Shown one piece after another: positions 1-5,138 of a stretch of DNA of 9,365 bases; the first letter of the stretch is position 1, and each line of letters begins with the position of its first letter. Source of the stretch: Eubacteriales bacterium (lineage in GTDB: Bacteria; Bacillota_A; Clostridia; Lachnospirales; Lachnospiraceae); NCBI GenBank assembly GCA_030527765.1, contig JAUNAE010000134.1, positions 1-9,365 on the forward strand, given 5' to 3'. The notes under the pieces are model-generated. The model was given only the letters and a program-made list of their open reading frames with translations. It was not told where the DNA came from and ran no database searches. The translations under genes and the position numbers were made by a program.

Positions 1-1
1 G

Positions 2-379
2 GATATCGAGAATGGTCAGGCTGTCATCTGCCGCAGAGATACCAGAGAAAAATATGTGGTATCCTTCGAAGAGCTTCCGGGCAAAGTACAGGAAGTTCTG
101 GATCTTATGCAGAAAGAGATGCTGGAGCGAGCACGTGCACACAGAGATGCACATACTTACGTTGCTCTTGACTACGAGAGTTTCAAAGATACGATTCAGA
201 ACAAACCTGGTTTCGTAAAAGCAATGTGGTGCGGCTGCCAGGAGTGCGAAGACAAGATCAAAGAAGATGTTCAGGCAACTTCCAGATGTATGCCTTTTGA
301 ACAGGAACAGTTGAGTGAGACATGCGTTGTCTGCGGAAAACCGGCGAAGAAGATGGTATACTGGGGACGCGCATATTAA
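2..379 (+). CDS. proS: Prolyl-tRNA synthetase, C-terminal part (5' end outside window)
   Basis: This frame is open from the left edge and ends at TAA 377-379, giving the last 125 residues of a class II prolyl-tRNA synthetase, which charges tRNA-Pro with proline in the cytoplasm. It matches the archaeal/eukaryotic-type ProRS C-terminal domain. A CX4C-X25-CX2C array (visible residues 77, 82, 108 and 111) has the spacing of that domain's structural zinc site. The protein ends in Trp-Gly-Arg-Ala-Tyr, and a terminal Tyr is typical of this subfamily, where the C-terminus folds back towards the active site. The catalytic core and anticodon-binding domain lie mostly upstream of the window. An in-frame GTG at 56 is internal, not a start: the frame and the family similarity continue upstream of it. 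No terminator follows, so cca may be co-transcribed. Confidence 0.93.
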   Translation, partial: DIENGQAVICRRDTREKYVVSFEELPGKVQEVLDLMQKEMLERARAHRDAHTYVALDYESFKDTIQNKPGFVKAMWCGCQECEDKIKEDVQATSRCMPFEQEQLSETCVVCGKPAKKMVYWGRAY

Positions 380-389
380 AGAGAGATGG

Positions 390-422
390 AACTATTTGCA
401 GCCAGTCAGGTGCGGAATAGTT
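390..422 (+). other. Weak inverted repeat between proS and cca
   Basis: AACTATT (390-396) and AATAGTT (416-422) are perfect 7-bp arms around a 19-nt loop. They sit just before the cca ribosome binding site (AGAGG, 427-431). The stem is AT-rich and has no T-run after it, so it is not a terminator. It may be chance or a minor leader structure. Confidence 0.25.
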
Positions 423-439
423 AAGAAGAGGTTACTTTC

Positions 440-1786
440 ATGAAAATTGTGATTCCGGAAAAAGCAGAGAGAATCATTAAAACATTGGAAGAAGCCGGGT
501 ACGAAGCATATGTCGTAGGAGGATGCGTCCGGGATTCAATTCTCGGGCGCATTCCTGATGATTGGGATCTGACGACATCTGCAACCCCGGAACAGGTGAA
601 GAGCCTGTTTTCCAGAACAATTGATACAGGCATTCAGCATGGCACGGTTACGGTCATGATACAGAAAGAGGGATTTGAGGTTACCACATTCCGTGTGGAC
701 GGGGATTACGTGGACCACAGGCATCCGACATCCGTTTCCTTTACTCCGGATTTGCGGGAGGATTTGAAGCGGAGAGACTTTACCATCAATGCCATGGCAT
801 ACAGTCCTGCCAAAGGGCTGATTGACATGTTCGGAGGAAGGGAAGATCTCAAGAACGGCATTATTCGTTGTGTAGGGAATCCGATGGAACGTTTCCAGGA
901 GGATGCCCTTCGAATGATGCGCGCGGTTCGATTTTCCGCTCAGCTGGGATTTGAAATCGAAGAAGAGACAGCCGGATCCATAGAAGTACTTCAGGAGAAT
1001 CTTCGGGCAGTCAGTGCCGAGAGAATTCAGACAGAACTTGTGAAACTGGTTGTATCGGACCATCCGGATTATCTCAGGATTGCCTACGAGAGGGGCATTA
1101 CGAACATCATCCTTCCGGAATTTGACGTTTGTATGGAAACGGCACAGAATACCCCGCATCACCAGTATACCGTAGGTGAGCACATTCTCCATTCGATGCA
1201 GGAAGTGCCGAAAGACCGGATTCTCCGTCTGACCATGCTGCTTCATGACATTGGCAAACCTTCTGTGAAAAAAACAGACGAAAACGGGAGAGATCATTTC
1301 AAAATGCACGGCCCCGCAGGAGTCGCCATAGCCGGTAAAATTCTGAAGCGTCTGAAGTTCGATAATGATACATATCAGAAGGTGACAAAGCTGGTAGAGT
1401 GGCATGATTATCGTCCCCTTCCAACGGAAACGAGTGTGAGACAAGCTGTATACAAAATCGGAGAAGAACTGTTTCCGATGTATCTTAAGGTACAGAAAGC
1501 AGATGTACTTGCCCAGAGCACTTTGTGGAGAGAGGAAAAGCTGGAGCGCATTCGTCAGGTGTCAGAGATTTTTCAGCGAATTCAGAAAAGAGGAGACTGT
1601 ATTTCTCTGAAAACACTTGCTGTGAAGGGAAAAGATTTGATCGATGCAGGCTTTCCGGCAGGAAAATCCATGGGCATGATCCTGAATATGCTTCTGGATC
1701 ATGTGCTTGAAGTACCGGAAGATAACGAGAAGGAGATCCTTCTTGCTCTTGCAGAAACCTATAGAACAAATTCTTTCTTTTTGTGA
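440..1786 (+). CDS. cca: CCA tRNA nucleotidyltransferase with HD domain
   Basis: This 448-residue protein adds or repairs the 3'-CCA end of tRNAs from CTP and ATP without a nucleic-acid template. The class II nucleotidyltransferase head is clear: GGCVRD at 27-32, the metal-binding Asp-Trp-Asp (D41, D43), RRDFTINAM at 111-119, and the amino-acid template motif EDALR at 154-158 followed by RAVRFSAQLGF. A C-terminal HD domain follows, with H248, LLHDIGK at 267-273 and WHDYRP near 321-326. HD-bearing CCA enzymes occur in Clostridia and gamma-proteobacteria, and the HD part is linked to phosphohydrolase activity in E. coli. The start is supported by AGAGG (427-431) 8 nt upstream. A split A-adding or C-adding enzyme is a formal alternative, but the family and full length favour a complete CCA enzyme. 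Its TGA stop overlaps a GTG (GTGA, 1783-1786) that opens the frame described next. Confidence 0.95.
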   Translation: MKIVIPEKAERIIKTLEEAGYEAYVVGGCVRDSILGRIPDDWDLTTSATPEQVKSLFSRTIDTGIQHGTVTVMIQKEGFEVTTFRVDGDYVDHRHPTSVSFTPDLREDLKRRDFTINAMAYSPAKGLIDMFGGREDLKNGIIRCVGNPMERFQEDALRMMRAVRFSAQLGFEIEEETAGSIEVLQENLRAVSAERIQTELVKLVVSDHPDYLRIAYERGITNIILPEFDVCMETAQNTPHHQYTVGEHILHSMQEVPKDRILRLTMLLHDIGKPSVKKTDENGRDHFKMHGPAGVAIAGKILKRLKFDNDTYQKVTKLVEWHDYRPLPTETSVRQAVYKIGEELFPMYLKVQKADVLAQSTLWREEKLERIRQVSEIFQRIQKRGDCISLKTLAVKGKDLIDAGFPAGKSMGMILNMLLDHVLEVPEDNEKEILLALAETYRTNSFFL

Positions 1787-1796
1787 GGAAGTATTA

Positions 1797-1802
1797 TATA
1801 AT
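1797..1802 (+). promoter_or_regulatory. Candidate -10 box upstream of pgcA
   Basis: TATAAT matches the sigma-A -10 consensus exactly. The region about 17 bp upstream is T-rich (TTTCTT) and does not match TTGACA, so the promoter call is weak. If used, transcription would start near 1809 and give a pgcA leader of about 135 nt containing the palindrome at 1834-1854. Confidence 0.3.
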
Positions 1803-1833
1803 AAAAATTAACTGTTCAGTATCTTCACGGCCG

Positions 1834-1854
1834 GATAATCCCCGGGGGTTTATC
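1834..1854. repeat. GC-centred palindrome in the pgcA leader
   Basis: The left half GATAATCCCC (1834-1843) and right half GGGGTTTATC (1845-1854) flank a central G at 1844. Nine of ten positions are complementary, with one T-T mismatch. The near-absent loop favours a DNA operator or dyad over an RNA hairpin. It lies 32 bp downstream of the TATAAT box and 90 bp before pgcA. No T-run follows. Confidence 0.4.
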
Positions 1855-1943
1855 AGCGATTCACAGTCGATGGAGCTGATGTTTGGGGCAAAGGGCGTGA
1901 ATGGGTACGATCATACATTTCAATACATAGGGAGGTACTTTAG

Positions 1944-3677
1944 ATGAACTACAAGGAAGCATATGAGCAGTGGCTTACCAATCCGTATTTTGACGAAGCA
2001 ACCCGCAAGGAGCTGCAGGAAATCGCTGACAACGAAAAAGAAAAAGAAGAGCGTTTTTATATGGATCTGGAGTTCGGTACAGCAGGTCTTCGCGGAATTA
2101 TTGGCGCCGGAACCAACCGTATGAACATTTATGTTGTAAGACGTGCGACTCAGGGCCTTGCGAATTATATCCTGAAAGTAGGCAAAGAAGCACAGGGTGT
2201 TGCAATTGCTTATGATTCTCGTCATATGTCACCGGAATTTGCTGAGGAAGCAGCACTTTGCCTTGCAGCAAACGGAATTAAAGCATATATTTTCGAGAGC
2301 CTTCGTCCGACACCGGAGCTGTCATTTGCAGTTCGTCATCTGGGATGTGCAGCAGGTATCAACGTGACCGCAAGCCATAACCCGCCGGAATACAACGGAT
2401 ACAAAGTATACTGGGAGGACGGCGCACAGATTACTCCGCCTCATGACAGTGGAATCATGGGTGAGGTAAAAGCCATTTCCGACTGGAATACCGTTAAGAC
2501 TCTTTCCAGAGAAGAAGCAGAGGCAAAGGGACTTTTCCAGGTAATCGGCAAAGATCTTGACGATGCTTATATTGCAGAGCTGAAGAAACAGATTATCCAT
2601 CATGATGCAATCGCAGCAGAAGGAAAGAGCTTAAAGATTGTTTACTCTCCGCTTCACGGAACCGGAAATATTCCGGCAAGACGTATTCTTTCTGAGCTTG
2701 GATTCGAGAACGTTTATATAGTAAAAGAGCAGGAACTTCCGGATGGAGATTTTCCGACTGTAAGCTACCCGAACCCGGAGGCTGCAGAGGCTTTCGAACT
2801 TGGTCTGAAACTTGCCAAAGAAGTTGACGCAGATCTTGTTCTTGCAACAGACCCGGATGCAGACCGTCTTGGTGTACGTGTCAAAGACAAGAACGGTGAG
2901 TATCATGATCTGACCGGTAATATGTCCGGATGCCTTCTTGCAAATTATGAGATCGGACAGAAGCTTGCTGTGGAAGGAAAACTTCCGGAGGACGGCGTTC
3001 TGATCAAAACCATCGTTACAACAAACCTTGCAGATGCTATCGCACGCAAATACAATGTAAAACTTACAGAGGTTCTTACCGGATTCAAGTTCATCGGACA
3101 GCAGATTCTCGGATTTGAGCAGAGCGGCAAAGGAAGCTATCTCTTCGGATTTGAGGAGAGCTATGGCTGCCTGATCGGAACCTACGCAAGAGATAAAGAT
3201 GCGATCGTTGCAACTATGGCACTGTGTGAGGCAGCTGCTTACTATAAGACTCAGGGCAAGACTCTCTGGGATGCAATGATTGATATGTATGAAGAACTTG
3301 GATACTACAAAGATGACATCAAGTCTGTATCTATGAAGGGAATCGAAGGTCTTCAGAAGATTCAGGAGATTATGGATACTCTCCGCAAGAATCCTCCGAA
3401 GGAGTTCGACGGACTGAAAGTTCTGTCTGCACGTGACTACAAACTGGATACCATCACAGATCTGGCTACCGGTGAAGTGAAACCTACCGGACTTCCGAAT
3501 TCCAACGTTCTCTACTTCGATCTTGAGAATGACACATGGCTTTGCGTAAGACCTTCCGGTACTGAGCCGAAAGTAAAATTCTATTATGGTGTGAAGGGCA
3601 CATCTCTGGAAGACGCAGATGAGAAATCTGCAAAAATGGGAGAGGCAGTACTTGCTCTTGTAAATTCCATGATGTGA
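1944..3677 (+). CDS. pgcA: Phospho-sugar mutase (alpha-phosphoglucomutase family)
   Basis: This 577-residue cytoplasmic enzyme of the alpha-D-phosphohexomutase family most likely interconverts glucose 6-phosphate and glucose 1-phosphate, feeding UDP-glucose, cell-envelope and glycogen synthesis. All four active-site elements are present: the phosphoserine loop TASHNPPEYNG with Ser144, the metal-binding loop DPDADR at 303-308, the sugar-specificity loop GFEESYG at 402-408, and the phosphate-binding loop RPSGTEPK at 536-543. GTAGLRG at 45-51 is the usual N-terminal signature. Length matches the PgcA type of Firmicutes. The start has a strong AGGGAGGT 8 nt upstream. Phosphomannomutase or phosphopentomutase side activity cannot be separated by sequence alone. 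No terminator is visible before the hup promoter, which begins 8 bp after the stop. Confidence 0.93.
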   Translation: MNYKEAYEQWLTNPYFDEATRKELQEIADNEKEKEERFYMDLEFGTAGLRGIIGAGTNRMNIYVVRRATQGLANYILKVGKEAQGVAIAYDSRHMSPEFAEEAALCLAANGIKAYIFESLRPTPELSFAVRHLGCAAGINVTASHNPPEYNGYKVYWEDGAQITPPHDSGIMGEVKAISDWNTVKTLSREEAEAKGLFQVIGKDLDDAYIAELKKQIIHHDAIAAEGKSLKIVYSPLHGTGNIPARRILSELGFENVYIVKEQELPDGDFPTVSYPNPEAAEAFELGLKLAKEVDADLVLATDPDADRLGVRVKDKNGEYHDLTGNMSGCLLANYEIGQKLAVEGKLPEDGVLIKTIVTTNLADAIARKYNVKLTEVLTGFKFIGQQILGFEQSGKGSYLFGFEESYGCLIGTYARDKDAIVATMALCEAAAYYKTQGKTLWDAMIDMYEELGYYKDDIKSVSMKGIEGLQKIQEIMDTLRKNPPKEFDGLKVLSARDYKLDTITDLATGEVKPTGLPNSNVLYFDLENDTWLCVRPSGTEPKVKFYYGVKGTSLEDADEKSAKMGEAVLALVNSMM

Positions 3678-3685
3678 GAAATTCC

Positions 3686-3714
3686 TTGACAATGGGAGTC
3701 GAATGGTATATAAA
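3686..3714 (+). promoter_or_regulatory. Sigma-A promoter of hup
   Basis: TTGACA (3686-3691) and TATAAA (3709-3714) are separated by 17 bp, nearly consensus. A TGG at 3704-3706 before overlapping TATATA adds an extended -10 flavour. The expected start near 3721 gives a leader of about 112 nt before hup, which suits an abundant nucleoid protein. Confidence 0.8.
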
Positions 3715-3726
3715 TTAGGGGTATAG

Positions 3727-3778
3727 CGTCTTGAAAAGATGTCAGAGATCGGAAGAATTCAGAAATGACATCGTGACG
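3727..3778 (+). promoter_or_regulatory. Structured 5' leader of hup
   Basis: GATGTCA (3738-3744) pairs with TGACATC (3766-3772) around a 21-nt loop. An outer CGTC (3727-3730) pairs with GACG (3775-3778) across an asymmetric internal loop. The structure lies wholly inside the predicted hup leader, 40 nt or more before its ribosome binding site. No T-run follows. It could stabilise the mRNA or bind a protein; function is unknown. Confidence 0.4.
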
Positions 3779-3832
3779 AACAAATAATAATCAATTCGAT
3801 GAAATTAAGTCAGGATTAGAGGAGGAAATATC

Positions 3833-4108
3833 ATGAATAAAACAGAGTTAGTTGATGCAATGGCTGAGCAGACCAACCTTTCCAAGAAAGACGTTGTGAA
3901 AGTTCTTGAGTCTTTCGTAAACGTTGTATCTCAGGAGTTAAAAGAGGGCGGTAAAGTACAGCTCGTTGGATTCGGTACTTTCGAAGTAAGCGAAAGAGCT
4001 GCAAGAGAGGGACGTAATCCTCAGACAGGTGAGACTATGGAGATCAAAGCTTCCAAGGCTCCGAAGTTCAAAGCAGGTAAAGCTCTGAAAGACGCTGTTA
4101 ACGCATAA
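3833..4108 (+). CDS. hup: HU-family DNA-binding protein
   Basis: This 91-residue nucleoid protein binds and bends DNA as a dimer and helps compact the chromosome. The alpha-helical dimerisation half (residues 1-40) is followed by the family signature GFGTFEVSERAAREGRNPQ at 46-64. Pro63 in the RNP turn is the residue that intercalates into DNA at the arm tip. The C-terminus PKFKAGKALKDAVN is typical of HU. Length equals the family norm of about 90. The start has AGAGGAGG 7-8 nt upstream. It has its own strong promoter and a strong terminator, so it is probably a monocistronic, highly expressed unit. IHF subunits are the alternative, but Clostridia generally use HU. Confidence 0.96.
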   Translation: MNKTELVDAMAEQTNLSKKDVVKVLESFVNVVSQELKEGGKVQLVGFGTFEVSERAAREGRNPQTGETMEIKASKAPKFKAGKALKDAVNA

Positions 4109-4178
4109 TTAACAGAATAATCGTTTATGATCCGTATCTTAGGCAGATACAGATCCGTTATTTAGAGATTGACTGACA

Positions 4179-4216
4179 GGCTGTCGCAAAATCGCGGTTT
4201 TGCGGCAGCCTTTTTT
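4179..4216 (+). terminator. Intrinsic terminator of hup
   Basis: A 13-bp stem is formed by GGCTGTCGCAAAA (4179-4191) and TTTTGCGGCAGCC (4198-4210), with one T-G wobble and a 6-nt loop. It is followed directly by six T (4211-4216). This is a textbook Rho-independent terminator 70 bp after the hup stop. Confidence 0.93.
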
Positions 4217-4252
4217 GAATTCGCAAGAACACTGATCCTGTGAATTCAAAAA
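4212..4252. repeat. Inverted repeat sharing the terminator T-run
   Basis: TTTTTGAATTC (4212-4222) and GAATTCAAAAA (4242-4252) are perfect 11-bp arms around a 19-nt loop. The left arm includes the T-run of the hup terminator, so RNA read through or begun nearby could fold differently. It lies in the rqcP upstream region. Confidence 0.5.
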
Positions 4253-4295
4253 TGCTTCGAGAGAAGGATACTTTTATTAATTAGGAGTTAGAATT

Positions 4296-4535
4296 ATGAG
4301 ATTGGATAAATATCTGAAGATTTCCCGCCTGATCAAGCGCAGAACGGTGGCAAATGAAGCCTGTGATGCAGGAAGAGTTCTTGTAAATGAAAAACCGGCA
4401 AAGGCCTCTTATGATGTGAAAGTGGGGGATGTCCTGGAGATTCATTTTGGCAGCAGAACGGTGAAGGTAGAAGTGACAGACATCAAAGAAACTGTTCGCA
4501 AGGAAGATGTGGAAACTCTTTTTAAATACCTTTAA
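4296..4535 (+). CDS. rqcP: S4-domain ribosome-associated quality control protein RqcP
   Basis: This 79-residue basic protein is an Hsp15/RqcP-type S4 RNA-binding protein, formerly YabO in Bacillus. In that family it binds stalled 50S-peptidyl-tRNA complexes and works with RqcH to add C-terminal Ala tails to incomplete chains. The S4 fold covers nearly the whole chain: MRLDKYLKISRLIKRRTVA at 1-19, GRVLVNEKPAKAS near 26-38 and the KVGDVLEI turn near 42-49. The start has AGGAG (4283-4287) 8 nt upstream. In Bacillus and many Clostridia this gene is followed by yabP and yabQ; here divIC follows instead. It sits behind the hup terminator, so it needs its own promoter or read-through; I see no clear one. 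Confidence 0.9.
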   Translation: MRLDKYLKISRLIKRRTVANEACDAGRVLVNEKPAKASYDVKVGDVLEIHFGSRTVKVEVTDIKETVRKEDVETLFKYL

Positions 4536-4548
4536 TTATGTGGAAAAT

Positions 4549-4579
4549 CTGTTCGGAATTGCCGGATTCCGGTGAACAG
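4549..4579 (+). other. Bulged hairpin after rqcP
   Basis: CTGTTC (4549-4554) pairs with GAACAG (4574-4579) and GGAAT (4555-4559) with ATTCC (4566-4570), leaving a 3-nt GGT bulge and the 6-nt loop TGCCGG. An A-rich stretch follows, not a T-run, so it is not a plus-strand intrinsic terminator. It may protect the 3' end of the rqcP message. Confidence 0.4.
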
Positions 4580-4660
4580 TCACATGAAAATGTTAAAAAA
4601 AATTAAAGAAATTTCGTCAGGATCGTAACATTATACGTGTAAAATTTGAGGATGATAATA

Positions 4661-4702
4661 ATGATGGGATTTTTGTCAAAAAACACAGACTGTGTCGTCT
4701 GA
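4661..4702 (+). other. Possible 13-codon leader peptide before divIC
   Basis: ATG ATG at 4661 opens a frame encoding MMGFLSKNTDCVV and ending at TGA 4700-4702. A GAGG lies 9-10 nt upstream (4648-4651). The stop codon lies in the 3' arm of the hairpin at 4677-4711, so a ribosome finishing this peptide would melt that hairpin. There is no obvious run of one amino acid, so classical amino-acid attenuation is not suggested. Chance is possible at this length. Confidence 0.25.
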
Positions 4703-4711
4703 TGTTTTTTG
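4677..4711 (+). terminator. Attenuator-like hairpin upstream of divIC
   Basis: CAAAAAACACAGAC (4677-4690) pairs with GTCTG-A-TGTTTTTTG (4697-4711) to form a 14-bp stem with one bulged A (4702) and a 6-nt loop. The six T at 4705-4710 form part of the stem, as in A-tract/T-tract terminators. It ends 1-2 nt before the divIC ribosome binding site (AAGAGGA, 4713-4719). It may terminate the rqcP message and act as an attenuator for divIC and the genes behind it. Confidence 0.5.
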
Positions 4712-4727
4712 CAAGAGGATAGAGAGT

Positions 4728-5054
4728 TTGGGTAAGTCAAAGGCAGCGAAGAAAAGAAAAAACCAAATAAACCAGAATGTGATTACACTTGTGATCATTC
4801 TTGTTGGATCCGTGGCGCTCTGTACCGGACTTTTGTTCCAGAGTAATGATCTGAGACAGCGATTGACAGCGTATGATGCGAAAGCTGCGCAGCTGACTGT
4901 GGATATTGAGAACGAAAAGCTGAGAACAGAAGAGATCAAACAGCTCAAAGAGTACATGAAGACGGAACAGTATGCGGAAGAGGTGGCAAGAGAGAAGCTT
5001 GGCCTCGTTAAAGAGAACGAAACTGTGTTTAAAGAAGAAAAGGATACCGAATAA
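4728..5054 (+). CDS. divIC: Septum formation initiator, DivIC/FtsB family
   Basis: This small bitopic membrane protein of the divisome would partner with FtsL and DivIB/FtsQ at the septum. From TTG 4728 it has 108 residues: a Lys/Arg-rich cytoplasmic N-terminus, one membrane segment (about 17-36, VITLVIILVGSVALCTGLLF), an extracellular coiled coil (about 40-85), and the family's terminal block EEVAREKLGLVKENE. I chose TTG because AAGAGGA (4713-4719) lies about 9 nt upstream. The longer in-frame GTG at 4692 would put the start inside a stable hairpin, has no ribosome binding site and adds a non-family extension. Its place between rqcP and tilS matches the conserved Firmicutes order. Sequence alone cannot distinguish DivIC from FtsB naming. 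Confidence 0.88.
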   Translation: MGKSKAAKKRKNQINQNVITLVIILVGSVALCTGLLFQSNDLRQRLTAYDAKAAQLTVDIENEKLRTEEIKQLKEYMKTEQYAEEVAREKLGLVKENETVFKEEKDTE

Positions 5055-5056
5055 GG

Positions 5057-5101
5057 ATGCCATGTTTTCGATGAAGGAATCGATGACATGGCATTTTGAG
5101 T
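5057..5101 (+). terminator. Hairpin after divIC, possible partial terminator
   Basis: ATGCCATG (5057-5064) pairs perfectly with CATGGCAT (5087-5094). The stem continues inward through TTTTCGAT (5065-5072) with ATCGATGA (5079-5086), with one T-T mismatch and one wobble, closing on a 6-nt loop. The tail TTTTGAGTTT overlaps the arm and is interrupted. It would be a strong RNA structure but an inefficient terminator; it may set the ratio of divIC to tilS expression. Confidence 0.55.
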
Positions 5102-5138
5102 TTGCTCGAAATAGTTTTTTGTCAGGGGATCAGGCGAT

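Larger units (their letters stand above)
1783..1947 (+). other. Possible small ORF bridging cca and pgcA (54 codons)
   Basis: A frame without stops runs across the whole 157-bp spacer. It opens with GTG inside the cca stop (GTGA, 1783-1786) and closes with TGA inside the pgcA start (ATGA, 1944-1947). The peptide would begin MRKYYIIKIN and end YDHTFQYIGRYFR; an internal ATG at 1870 would give 25 residues. No Shine-Dalgarno sequence precedes GTG 1783 or ATG 1870, and the pgcA ribosome binding site lies inside the frame. I do not recognise the peptide. It could be a translationally coupled small protein, the decayed end of a lost gene, or a chance open frame; chance is not excluded for 54 codons. 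Confidence 0.25.

Noticed and set aside
536..1444. Minus-strand open frame of about 302 codons within cca
   Set aside because: It is antisense to conserved cca motifs, with no ribosome binding site or family resemblance.
2631..3692. Long minus-strand open frame (about 353 codons) antisense to pgcA
   Set aside because: It mirrors the pgcA codon pattern, shows no recognisable motif and is rich in Cys and Ser as shadow frames are. pgcA on the other strand is complete with all active-site motifs.
3799..3819. Six-codon mini-frame (MKLSQD) in the hup leader
   Set aside because: It has no ribosome binding site and such short frames are common by chance; its stop only happens to touch the hup Shine-Dalgarno region.
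4134..4150. Small hairpin GTATCT/AGATAC upstream of the hup terminator
   Set aside because: It has only six AT-rich base pairs with a 5-nt loop and no T-run; the real terminator at 4179-4216 explains the end of the gene.
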